Positions 1 to 11,146 of a DNA stretch of 64,000 nucleotides are shown in pieces. The stretch is from Golubevia sp. BC0850 (Eukaryota; Basidiomycota; Exobasidiomycetes; Golubeviales; Golubeviaceae), in contig JAAVVG010000019.1 in NCBI GenBank assembly GCA_012976225.1, forward strand, positions 248,001 to 312,000. The letters are read 5' to 3'. Both the position numbers and the translations under genes were made by a program. The number at the start of each line of letters is the position of its first letter. Position 1 is the first letter of the stretch. Below the pieces are notes generated by a model. The model had not been told where the DNA came from, searched no databases, and saw nothing but the letters and a program-made list of their open reading frames with translations.

Positions 1-916
1 TCATCATCTTGGTAACGGAGGCTACAATCTATCCGAATCCAAACCTAACTCAATCATTAAGCAAGATTCTAAAAGATCCAGAGGTCAACCTAACAATTGT
101 GATCAACAACCTAGGGGTCGTTTCAGAAGGTTATCCTAGATTGGAAGAAGAGACCACTGAAGAGATGGCTCAGGTAATCATTGCCAACACTTTCTTTCCA
201 GCTGAAGTGACTAGGATTGTATTACCTCATCTGAAAAAATCTGGTCCAAGTCTGTTGGTTACTGTCACTTCTATGGGCTTCAAAGCTCCACCTCCTTAGT
301 GAGTTTTGCTTCGTTCTGCGTTGGAAAGATGCCATCTCTGACTGACAGTCTCTTCAATTCTCTACCTAGCTTATCTCCTTACATTGGAACCAAAGGATTC
401 GACGTTTCATTCTCCAGATCGGTCTACAACGAAATGGCTGTCGAGAAAGCTCAGGTGGACGTCGTCTGCATCGCTCCAGGTCAGGTCGTTAGCGGAATGA
501 ACTCTGGACCTGCTACCATAATGGTGAATAACATCTTTCTACTCTGAGATCTTCATCACTGCCCTCTGCGTCTCGAGACTCACTGATCTCTTCCCCTCGT
601 CTCCACGATCTTTTACTCAACTGCTCTACTTCCTCCATTTCCCACCCTTCCATTCTCTCTCGTCCTCTGTCAACATCTGCCTCTCATCTTTTAAAACTAG
701 ATCCCAACCTCTAAGCATTGGGTTCAATCAGCCATCTCCTCTCTACGTTCAACTTGGTGGACTCCTAGACCAGCCAACTTTATCGTTCCTTGGAGACCTC
801 ACGCCATTGGTCAATTCTTCTCTGACAACATGCCTCAATTTATCACGGATAAAATTGCAACCTCTATGGTGGTAGAGATGAAGAGAAAGTTCATTGAAGA
901 AGATAAGAAGAACTAG
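1..916 (+). CDS. IFA38: 3-ketoacyl-CoA reductase-like SDR, 5' end cut by window
   Basis: C-terminal part of a short-chain dehydrogenase resembling the ER 3-ketoacyl-CoA reductase of very-long-chain fatty acid elongation. Predicted exons are <1-298, 370-523 and 701-916, and each junction keeps frame. Visible signs are the INNLG stretch (the family's VNNVG-like motif), a VTVTSMG segment at the catalytic-Ser strand, and the YIGTK active-site Tyr-x3-Lys just after the first intron. The C-terminal half (HWVQSA, then a HAIGQFF segment) also matches the fungal family. The N-terminal NADPH-binding TGxxxGIG motif lies outside the window. It ends in a lysine-rich tail. The assignment to this reductase rather than another SDR rests on the C-terminal similarity. 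No partner gene for elongation is adjacent. Confidence 0.72.
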
Positions 917-1419
917 GGTTACTTTGGTTTCAGGGTCTCGTATCTCATCGAGACACTTCTCACTTTTAGAGCTTTAGATGCCGATTTGGAAATCCTAGAT
1001 CCACTTCCCTCTGTGTCCAATAAATATAAATCACTCATATCGTAGATACCACTTTTCGATTTAATATCTCAATACTCAATTAGTATTGTCATCTCATAAG
1101 AATGAGAAAGAGAAAACACTTTGTGATGAGAGTGGCTCGGAGAAGGTTCTAGAATCACCTCGGGTTGAGGATTCCTTATCACCTTTGGTTCTAGATGGCC
1201 TTTTTCTTTCCTCTCAACCACCACTACTCAACAGGAAGCGAACATCTAATCCGCGAACCCAATTATCTATTCGAACTGGAGTTGAAGCAGAGAGAAAGGG
1301 AGAGAAGAGAAACGTCAAGTCCTAATCATTCAACTCGAAGGCAAATCACTCATCCTAAACCCAACAACTCATACTGACGCTCTCCAACCACAACACTTCC
1401 AAACTTTCATTCGGATTCC
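917..1419. other. Intergenic, promoter side of the RING gene
   Basis: About 500 bp between the reductase stop and the RING-protein start. Short open frames occur but have no family resemblance and no splice logic linking them to a neighbour. An AT-rich stretch near 1018-1085 could be the reductase 3' end or a core promoter. No convincing motif seen. Confidence 0.5.
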
Positions 1420-3659
1420 ATGTCTGATATTAACCTATCATCTTCGATAGAAGGGAGATTCGAGGGAGGGAGTAGGGAGGGAGAGGAGATAAATCAGGGA
1501 CCTAGTAGCATTAGCAATCACATTCAATCCTTGGGCGAGGTTGGTGAGCAGAATCAAGCACAGCAGCATGATGAAGGTACAAGAATGAGTGGAAATGAAT
1601 TGATGGGAGGGTTGAATGAAGTTGAATTACAAAGAGAGCAAGAGACAGCCAGTGGTGGCAGTGGCAGTGAGCAGCCGCCAATTCAACCGGCTTCTCAAGC
1701 AGCTGAGGATCTTTCAAGCTCTCAAGATCAGCAATCATTATCACAGGTTCAAGAGCATCAGTCAGAGATCGAAGTGTCCTATCCAGTCGATACCCAGCCA
1801 GAGGAAACCGTCACTTCCGAATCTCTCCCTCTAGCTCAGCAAGCAACAACCTCTGAAAGCTCCGGAATGGATTTGGACCAGTCAGAGAACCAATGGAACC
1901 CAACTGCTCCGGAACCTGAAGAATCAATGCAGGAGGTGGAGGCATCGATCCCAACTCCTGGGACCACTTCCACCTCCTCTCCAGCCTCAACTTCTTCCAT
2001 TCCTACTCAACCAACCACTTCATACGCTCAAGCTGATACGACTCCGCAAGCTCCAGGAGCCTACCCTGCGACCTCTCAACCGTCAAGAACGACGACGACG
2101 ACTCCAAGACTCATTCAATACTTCAGATTACCTTATCTTCACCCAGACGGTTCTCCAGCTCTATTGGAATTCAGTGGATCTGCACTGCCTTCAATGCCTA
2201 GCGGATCGGCTCCTTACACTCCAACGAGACCTATGTTCGTTCCAAGAGGAGCTAGCCCTCTGCCATTTGGATTCATTTTCGACGCTCCCTCCAACACAGC
2301 CTGGAGTATCACAGAGATTCCTGGACAACCGACTAGCGGAACTTCTTCAACCTCTGGCACCAGCGGAAGTGCGGCAGCTGCTTCCAATCCAGCCGACGAT
2401 CCCAGGAATATCGCATTCGTTACTCCAACGTCGAATCCCTCAGCTACGACTTCAACTCCAACCATCAATCCAGACAACCCACGTCTAATAGCAGGTCCTC
2501 CTTTCCATGTCATGATAGATTTCAATTTCGGTGGAGGTCAAGAAGCGATGGAAGAATTGGATCCGAAGAGAGCCGAGAAGTTCTGTGAGAAGCTGGAAAA
2601 GGCGGACGCTGAACTGAGGGAGCGAATGCTGCGAGTAGAGCTAGGTGAACTGGGTATCTATGGAAGTAATTCTGATGGAGGAAATGCTCTTGGATGTGCT
2701 GTTGTAAGTTTCCTTTGGTGTTCGAGGCGATGCTGACTGGCGCTGATTCTTTCCGTTTACCTTTTCCTTTTCGTTTCCCAGTGTCTCGAGCAGTACATGG
2801 ACGATGATAGACCTGCATGGCTCGATGGAGGCAAAGCGACGGATTCCGAGGTGGTGTGCGTTCCTTGCGAAGGTGAGTTTTGACAGTTACTACTCCGTCC
2901 TTGCTTTGGGACTTCCATACTGACTCTACATTCCTTTCTTCTCTCTCTCTTTCAGGTCATCACACCCTTCACCGTGGCTGCCTCAAAGAGTGGCTATCCA
3001 ATTCTAAACCAAGCAAATGGGCCTGTCCATTCTGTCGTAATCCTATCTTGGACGACGAAGGACGTCCTTCAAATCTGTCCGGGAAGAAGAAATTGGAAGC
3101 TGAAGCCAAACGTAAAGGAATGAGAAGTCTCAGAGACGAAGTTCGATTCAGGGAGAGAAGAAATGGCTGGAGATGCGATGCAAGAGCATGTGGATGTGAA
3201 TATCCAGATCCAGAGCTTACTTCTAACGGCAACGACAAGTCAGAATCGAAACTTCTAGTCCTCAAGCCTTGCAAACACGAAATCCACCTCGATTGCTTAC
3301 TCACTGAGATTAGAGTTCAAGACGGTCTGTTAGATCTAGATGTAGATGAAGACGAGGATGACGACGAAGAAGATCAAGAGATGGGAAAGGAGAATTCTAT
3401 CGTCGATAGTTTAAGTCTCTCTGAGACCGAAGTCGAAAAATTGACTACTAGCGTCGAATCCGACCAGGACATCGTCATGTCGGAAACTGCAAAGCCATCA
3501 AATGATTCTGGATTTTCAGGGGTCGACGGTAAAAGGGGAACTGAGGTCGTAACGAAGGGGAAGTGGATTAGCTGCCCTTGCTGTAGAAAAGAGGCTTGGG
3601 CTGAGTTCCCTGTCCGTAAGAGGGCGAGAAAGAGCGCTTCGAATTCTCCTCGAATGTAG
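1420..3659 (+). CDS. RING-finger protein with two zinc-binding modules
   Basis: Predicted exons 1420-2703, 2782-2872 and 2956-3659 give a protein of about 690 residues. The first ~400 residues are Ser/Thr/Pro/Gln-rich and probably disordered. A RING of the C3H2C3 type is spread over all three exons: CAVC at about 426-429, Cys457, a His at 460/461, His464, Cys467 (in HRGCLKEWL) and CPFC at 482-485. Further on lies a second zinc-knuckle-like block, with a Cys-rich ACGC stretch, then KPCKHEIHLDC, an acidic run and finally CPCC. RING proteins usually act as E3 ubiquitin ligases, so a ligase role is inferred. The acidic insert inside the second module is unusual. Substrate and location cannot be read from sequence. 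The start is the first ATG of the long open frame, and an upstream exon cannot be excluded. Confidence 0.8.
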
Positions 3660-4138
3660 ATAGGTGATCGGTTCTGTTTGTTTCTCATTCTGTATTGGTA
3701 TCTTACATTGCTACATTTAAATTGCATCTTGCATTGCTGCCTATTTAATTGCATGCTTTGTTTTTTTTTTGTGCGTTGGGTCAGAGGCGATAGTGAGGTG
3801 TCGAACGACGAGAGAAAGTTCTTTCTTGGTTAGAGACAGACTTTCACCAAGATATTTGTTTTCAGTGCGATACTGCTCTGTTTTCTCAGGCTCTTGGAAG
3901 TAAGAAAAAGGCAGACGAAGCTGAATAATTGTGTTTCGTGATGACATGAACGGGTTTTGGAAATTTACAGCTTGCAGCCCTAGAAAGATTTGAGACTTCG
4001 AGATCTTGCAATCAAGAAGAGAGAGGTGGGGCTGAAATGAAATCGAAGAGGGTTGGCAGAATGCAATGAGGGAGAATCAATTACAGGAGAGAGAAAGAGA
4101 TTGAGCAAAAACGTCAAGGGTTCGGTGTCCTGAATTGT
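3660..4138. other. Convergent 3' intergenic region
   Basis: Lies between the tail-to-tail RING gene (+) and sugar transporter (-). A T-run near 3762-3770 and AT-rich stretches suit 3' ends. No coding signal recognised. Confidence 0.5.
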
Positions 4139-7100
4139 TTATTCTTTCTTTTCCTCATCAGAGGAGTGAGAGTCATGTTCTTGAATTTGTTTACCAGCTG
4201 CAACTTCGAGGTCCGATCTTTGAGCCCTGATTTGAGCGTTGACTGACTTCGACTTCATGGCGGTAGTTTGAGAGTAAAGTTCATCAACTTCTTCGAGAGA
4301 GAGATTGCTAGTTTCGTATACGAACAGGTAGGAAAAGCAAACTTTTAGAATAGCAAAGAGAAGATAGGAGAGGCGTCAGTGCTGTTGACACGGACGATGA
4401 GCAAAACATTCTTCGAACTCACGACCACCGAGCAGACATCCGAACCAAACATAGAAGACGTTGATGTTGATAGCGTCAACCATATAAGGAGTAGCATAAC
4501 CTGTTCATGAGAATGGGAGGAAGGGACGGAGGAGTCAGTAGTAGACAAGGGGCACGCGAGCTTGCCTCCTCCATCCAATGATCCACTCACCGATGGCCCA
4601 ATTGAAAAGCCAGTTAGAAGCGACACAGAGAGAAAGAGACTTTGCACGGATACTCAGCTGTTGAAGGGGAAGGGAGAGAAAGGGAAAAAGAGTCAGAGAA
4701 GTCGGACCGCAGCTCAGCTCTTCAGTACTCACTGGGAAAGACTCTCCACACACAACCCAGGCTGCTGGTCCCCAAGTAGAAGCGAAACCTGCCACATATA
4801 TGCATACAACTTTTTTAAATGAAAGCAAGAGGGGGAGAGCGTCAAGCAAAGTCAGTGAAACCTTCCAGCGAAAGCTCCAGGTGCATCTCGTCATCTCCAA
4901 GCAAAGTAGAGACACTCACAACTGGAAGAGGAAGAAGATAGGAAGGAGATTGAGGTCAATTGGGAAGAGAAGATAGGAAGGAGAGTGAGGTCAATTCGAG
5001 TGTCAGAAAAAAGCTTGACTAGAGACAGACTTGCACCTGATACTCACGCAATTTGAGCCTTGGAGCCACTGTCTCCAGCGCTTCCAGTTAGATCAGCAGA
5101 CCCAATAGCTGCCACAATAAGCTCGCAGACTGCCATCCACATAGCGCCGAATATCAGGATATTTCTTCGCCCAATTTTCTCCATGGCGTACATGCCGGGT
5201 ACTGTAGAGACAACGTTGACCACGTTGGAGATGATAGTGAAGACGAATGGGTTTCCGGTGGAGATAGACTGAGATGAGAAAATTTGGGTCGAGAGATCAT
5301 CAGTGTCGATGAAGAGAGAGAGATCTAAAGCCTCATTGCTACCGGGCTTCTAACATGGTCACTCACTTGAAAGAAGATGGTTCCGTAGTAGAAGATGAAG
5401 TTGATACCTAAAAGGGAAAGCAAACAACAAAAGGATTGTTGGTTAGAGGGGCCTGCTACCTTCCCCCCCCCCTTCTTTCTGTCAACTCACCACTGAGTTG
5501 TTGGAACGCTTGGATACCCATACCCGTAAGAGTTCTCTGGAGGTTCTTACGTTCTCCTTGTTTGAAGCAGTCTAAGTAGGAACCGTTTCCGAATGTTCTC
5601 TCCAAGTCCAAGTTCTCTTGAACTAGAGCAAGTTCTGATCTGACTAAAGGAGCGTCGGCGTCTGTAGAGTTGAGTCTTGCCAACGCTTTTGCTGCGTCCT
5701 CTGTTCGACCTCTCATGATGAGGAATCGAGGACTCTCAGGTAAGACAAACATACCTACGGAGAGGATGATAGCTAGACCGAACTGAATACCAATTGGGAT
5801 TCTATGAGGTGGGAGAGAAGAGGGCGAGTGAATCAGCGAGAGGACAGTGCAAGAGTCGACATTTACAGTCTACCTACCTGTAAGATCCAGAATCCTGTGA
5901 GATGTGGGGAAGAGAGAGATGGAGGGTTGGGGTGGATCAGGAACAAGAACGTCTTAGAGGTGGACCTCTACATTCCACCTCAAAGTCCATCAACGTACGT
6001 CGCGGTCTTTCGTTCTTTCATCGACAATGGCAGCTAGAAGAAGTCCGATCTGCAAAGGAGAAGAAGAAGAAGAAAGGAGAAGGTGGATGTCAGAAGTAGA
6101 GATCGGCAGACGAGTGACGCCGCCCTCAAGAGAGGGCTTCCTCAACTAGAGGTGATACTCACCGTGATACACCATTGATATCCAGATACGCAAGCACCTC
6201 TAATCCATCTTGGAGCACATCTTTGAGAAGAAAGACAGGAGAGGATGGTCAGTGTGAGCTCGTCTCATCATCCCTGAAACGCTCATAAGACCGCTCATGC
6301 TGCACCGCTAAGGTCAGATCAAACTGGAACTCACTCTGATTGATACAGAGGGACTGTTTTAAAAGGTTTGAAACAGTGAAGCTGTCAGAGAACGGCTGAG
6401 AAAAAGGGGAAAGACTATTCCACTACTCACTAATGGTACTGATGATTCCGACTCCCAAACCGGCCAAACATCTTCCGGCATTAAACAAAGGGAGGTCTGT
6501 TGCTGCGACCTTGAAGAAGAAGAGGAGAGTCGCAGTAGGATGAACATCAGTCAGGCTGGTTCCAGCAGACCGAGCCCAAGTGCATTAATTGTCTCACTCA
6601 CTTGCATAGCAACTCCAACGTTGAAAATGACAAGAGCGACTTGCACACCCCACCTTCTACCGAGTTTGTCAGCAGCGTAAGCACCTGTGGAGGAGAGGCA
6701 ATGATTCAATTTTGACCGCTTCAGAAGTCGGACGTTTTCATCGAGAGTGACTCGAGAGAGTAATGGCACCCAGAGAGCTTTCCGTGACGCAATCACTTAC
6801 CCATCAAACTTCCGAAGAAAGTTCCAACTGAGAGAATCGAGACCACCAAACTACGCTCAGAGGTAGTGATGTCATAGGTTCCGTCAGGCATGAGCTGTCC
6901 AAATTCACGCTTGAAGTAGTCCATGGCAATGATTCCAGAGATGTTACCAGTATCCCAGCCATACAGAATACCTCCAAAAGCTAGAATGAAAGGAAAGGAA
7001 GAAGAGAAGTTTAGTCAACAGGCGCGAGCTTACCCACCGCCATCGATACTCACCTGCAAAAGCAGCCACTAAAATTGCTGGGATCGCCTGCATCGCAGAC

Positions 7101-7220
7101 TCAGGCTGACGTGGAAATTTGAATTCAAGTCAGATAAGGACCAAATGAAAGTCGAGATCAGATCGAAATGCTTACCTTGGCTACCGGAACTGACGAATCG
7201 ACCTTCTCGATGAAAGGCAT
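4139..7220 (-). CDS. MFS sugar porter (hexose-type transporter)
   Basis: Twelve-helix plasma-membrane sugar:H+ symporter of the MFS sugar-porter family, read over roughly 14 short exons. Landmarks in order: GGILYGWDTG in helix 1, DKLGRRWG in the loop between helices 2 and 3, GRCLAGLGVG, PESPRFL after helix 6 (about 5705-5735), QQLSG followed by NFIFYYG in helix 7, GRRN, GPAAWVVCGESFP in helix 10, and the C-terminal VYETSNLSLEEVDELY (the family's PETKGLSLEE motif), then an acidic tail. The PESPR block and QQLSG are in the 5490-5801 exon. One exon is only 17 nt (5878-5894). The substrate is probably a hexose or other monosaccharide but cannot be fixed. A TATA-like GTATAAG on the minus strand near 7354 may be the core promoter. 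Confidence 0.88.
5878..5894 (-). other. 17-nt coding exon of the sugar porter
   Basis: On the minus strand the sequence runs CTCACAG, then 17 nt encoding Asp-Ser-Gly-Ser-Tyr plus two bases, then GTAGGTAG. It restores the family pattern TKDR-x-DSGSYRIPIG across both junctions. Confidence 0.75.
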
Positions 7221-7922
7221 GTTGAGTTGGTTGATGACTTGAGTGTGAAGATGTGCGAGGAGTAGGAAAAGGGTGAGGGTAGTAAAAGAGAGAGCGTAGG
7301 GGAAAGGGAGGATGAAAGAAAGAGAGGAAATAGAAGAGACTTTTTGATCTTCTTATACTTCTCCGCAAGAGACGGACTTTCGTTCCACTTCCCCATTCTT
7401 TTTGATTTTTTGAAGTGTCGGTCTAAATTGAGCGTCAGAAATTGAAGAATCTTCCCGCTTTGCCCTCAATACAATCGTAACCTTGGGTCCCTCCCAAGGT
7501 CAAGAGAAGAAGCCAAGGCGTTTCAAGACCTACACCAAGATGGATAATGGATAGAGATGGTCCGTCGTTTTCCCACGGAACGCTCTTGAAGCTGACTTGA
7601 GCATACTCCAAAAAGTCAAAAAGAGAACTGAAATGCTACACGGAGAGATTGTTTGGAGGATATGGCTCCGAAGTCAGAACGACAATACTACGTGCCCCCT
7701 TCCCCAACCTCCCCACAGATACCCCTCACTCCTGGTACCTCCTCAGATTCGGATTCATAAATTCTTCAATCGGATTTAAAGAATCTCACCGAGAATTCTT
7801 TGGAAGTGAAGTCTTCAAGCAACGTTTGCGATCATCAGCAGTTTGCCACCATTTCACCGACGTTCTATTTATCAAAAACTGAACCTAATTTTACAATGAT
7901 ATAGGATCCCGCCCCCCAAATT
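7221..7922. other. Intergenic: sugar-porter promoter and carrier 3' end
   Basis: About 700 bp. The part next to 7220 is pyrimidine/purine-biased and holds the probable promoter of the sugar porter. The part next to 7922 is the 3' flank of the carrier gene. Open frames here show no family resemblance. Confidence 0.5.
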
Positions 7923-10343
7923 CTAATCAGTGTCGTCTTGATTGTCAGAATCATGATCATTGGCGGTGAGGTGAGACATCATGACTTCGTATCTGTGATG
8001 AGATGGAAGGACGGGAGCAGAGAAAATGCAGACAACGGGTAGAACAGAACGAGAACGAAATGAATAGAATAGTCAGTGACTGAAAGGGGATGGTCCGAAG
8101 GGAAGCAGGAAGCTGGAAGCTCTGCTGCTACGATCTACTCATGACCCTGGAGCTCTTCCCTCTCCCACCCTCTTCCACATCATTCAGAATACTCACGTTA
8201 AGATTGTCAAAGCAGAGCTAGGCACCGTTCTGATCAGATTGACTCCCATACCTCTATAGAACCCCCTAATTCCTTCTTCAGTTGCGATGCTCTTGCAGAT
8301 TTTCAGAACCCCTGAATAAGGATTTCCATTTCTGACCGTCGTTGGAGTAGTTGATGATGATTGAGTTGAATTGTGATTTTGAATAGAAGCAGAGAATCGC
8401 CTCCTAAAAGGTAACCAATGAGAGTTGGATATCCTATTTTGTGTCGTCGTCGAGATTTGATTTTGAAAGCCTTTGTTGCTGAAGTCTTGCCGCTGGTTCC
8501 CTATCGTCGAGGTTGAAAAGCTTCGACTTTCATTGCCATTCCCGTTGCCATTCCCGTTGCCCCTTCCATTCGAACCTCCTCCACTAGTCCTAGGTTGCAT
8601 CTGCATTTTAGTTCTCAAAACCTCATGAGGATAAGTCATGACACTAGCAATCATTTTTGCACTTGAAGAACAACCTAAAATCGTACTTGCTTCCAATTCG
8701 AAATCTCCATCATCTTCACCTTTGATGAGAAGATCGCTCTTCTTTTTGTCTCTAGCCCAACCTTTGAAAGCTTCGTAGAGTGGGAATTGAACTGCGACAT
8801 GACTGACTCCTAGTAGAGAAGGTAATAAGCCTTTGTAGAACCCCTTTACACCTTCAGTTCTGAAGATTTGATAGAAAGCATCTCCTGTATGTTTGTATGG
8901 TTTTTGAGAAGTGTCCTTCGGTGATTGGAGCTGAAGGAAGGATGAGCGAAAGAAAAAGTCTCGATGAGAAGACTGGAGGGAAAGAACTTGTACTTTCTTA
9001 AGTCTGTACCTACCATAAATCGAGTTTTGACTACCCACAGAGGACTGGTACAAATCGTACTCGCAGCTCCTGCAGTCATTGCACTCAAGATGTGATTCAA
9101 GAAATCCTCTTCTCCTTCTTGATCTGAAGGAATGGCCAGAGATGGAGAAGGATCTCATCAGAATTCATAGACAGCCAAAAGAGAGTTGCTTCTGTAGAAC
9201 CTGGAGATCTTTCAACGTCACGCAGTTGAGAATCTGATCCAATCATGTCCAGATACTCACTAACTTCCCTTGCCAAAAAGCCCTTGCAATTGTCGTAAAC
9301 TGTGAAATAAATCGCCCAAGTAGGTAGATAACCGAAGATAGTTGGACCTAGACCTCGATAGAAGCCTCGAAGTCCGTCGGATCTGTAAATGTGAGTTAGA
9401 GTTCCTGAAGGAGAGTAGGAAAAAGGTTAAGCAGGAAGGGAGTAGGAAGAGAGAAGAGTCGACGAATTGAAAGATTTGAGGAAAGAACGGAGTAAGAGGT
9501 TGTGCAATCAGGAAATGAGGAGTTGTAGTAGGGTTAGTCAAGGAAGCAAGAGACAGAGAGGGTAGAGGAAAGGAAGAAGATCGAGATCGAAACCTTTCGA
9601 GGGTGATGATAGGCTCGGATTTTAGATTCCGAACGTCTGGCTCTTCTCCTCATACGACTAAGCGATGAATACCTTTCAGATATACTGGAAGCTTGAAAGG
9701 AGACGTTATAGCCTTAGAGGGGAAGATAGCATTTGAAAGCTACCCTTCCTACTCCTGTCCTTTCAACTCTTGATCGATTGGAATCGCAATTTCTTCCGCC
9801 CCAATCCAGCTTTCGAATGTATATCGAGTTGTTCACCCTCGACACATGCAGGCAGATGGGCCCTTTCGTCCTCCTTCCAGTTAAGCTTTCGAAACCCTCC
9901 GTCAATCTCTTTCTCCATGTCTTCAGCTGATTCTACTGCTCAGGATTCGATCCACAGACTCAACTTTCCCAGCTCGATCAAAAAGTTCATCTACCTCCTG
10001 AGATGATTCTCATCTTTCAGCCTACTCAGCGCCCGATGAGATGCAGATCTAATCAACCCTCTCCCAACTCCCTTCTCCCTTATCTGCCGACTTTCGGAAG
10101 CACTTCAAACTCACCAAGCAAGCCATTGTAGGCCTGTCGATCACCCAAAGTTGCTCTCCCAATCCCATTAGTTCCACCCAAACTTCCCAGCTTGACCATC
10201 TCAGCGTGAGATGCAGTTGAGATTGTAGCTCTTGAAGCTGCCCCTTGAGCTTGTAACCTAGTTTTGACTACATCTAGAGGACAAGTGACTATTGAAGAGA
10301 CTAAACCTGCGCATGCTCCTGCTAACGCAGAGGCGTGAACCAT
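7923..10343 (-). CDS. YIA6: Mitochondrial carrier, NAD+ transporter type (YIA6-like)
   Basis: Solute carrier of the inner mitochondrial membrane with three carrier repeats, each opened by a Px[D/H/W]xx[K/R] signature: PLDVVK, PLWVVK and PHEVLR, with KGFYKG and RGFYRG loops on the matrix side. PLWVVKTRFM and the PTWAIYF segment resemble the NAD+/pyrimidine-nucleotide subgroup (yeast Yia6/Yea6), so NAD+ import is the best guess. The predicted exon chain keeps frame through 10343-10116, about 9406-9272, a third near 9135-9015, about 8930-8211 and a last exon to 7923. A Gly/Asn-rich insert lies in repeat 3. The first intron is unusually long (about 700 bp). The start is ATG 10343. A spliced alternative using ATG 10726 (Met-Thr-Tyr-Arg joined to LSMVHA) also keeps frame. 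Confidence 0.8.
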
Positions 10344-11146
10344 GGAAAGTCTAGACAAGCTTCAAGGCGGTCCGCTTTTGAAGACTAGGTGGCTAGAAGT
10401 TTAAGGAGATTGAAATGAGCTTTGAGGATGAATAGAAAGGTAAAGAAGGGGAAGCAAAGAAGATTGAAGTTTCTTGAGGATTGAGAGGGGATGAGGGGAT
10501 GGGGGAATGGATGAGAGGGTGGAGGAAGAAAGTAAGAGAAGATTGTCCTGTCCGGTTGGAAGTTGAACTGAAAGTGTCGAGTTCGCTGAGTAAGTTGACG
10601 AGTTTGTTGTTAGAACTGATTCAAAACCGATTCCAATAACACTTTTGAAATCTTTGCAAAGAGTTGAAGTGGAAGATTGGTGGCTCGTTGCATCGGCTTC
10701 CAATCAAGAGCTCACCGATAAGTCATGTGCAATTGGCAGCTTTCGCGCTGAAAGAACAGCGATCTTTAGAAGACAGAGAGACTTATCTACTAACTCAATC
10801 GCTTCTAGAAAATGACATTTTTAAGTCTAAAAATTTCTCTGAGAGAATTCCCCTTGACTCGAAAAGCGACCCAAGTTTGCTTGTGAGTGGTCAATTTCTC
10901 TCTATCATCTAGTGACCAAATCGAGCGAGCGTCATGAGAAGTCTGAAATGACCCGAAAGATCTTAAAAGGTTAACAGGACCAAAGTGAGATTCCTGCGAT
11001 CGTATATTGATCGCTCGGACTTTCAAAGATGAGAGGTCAGCGCTCAGCAAGAGAGAATAGAGAACTGATCGTTGATTCTTCGTTACAGAGATACCTCATC
11101 TACAAATTCACTTAAGAGAAATAGATCGGAGAAGTGCAGGTAAAGG
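10344..11146. other. Intergenic, carrier promoter side
   Basis: About 800 bp between the carrier start and the permease stop. It may contain a short 5' exon of the carrier near 10713-10726. A minus-strand open frame at 10401-10703 is Ser/Leu-rich and lacks family resemblance. Nothing else recognised. Confidence 0.45.

Noticed and set aside
1086-1377. Two overlapping short plus-strand frames before the RING gene
   Set aside because: No domain, no splice link, low complexity; treated as 5' flank.
5804-6099. Plus-strand open frames within the sugar transporter
   Set aside because: They cover introns and antisense of real exons (DERTKDR and DSGSY).
10401-10703. Minus-strand frame of about 100 residues as a separate gene upstream of the carrier
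   Set aside because: Low-complexity Ser/Leu sequence, no family resemblance and no ATG in good context; more likely 5' flank or intron.
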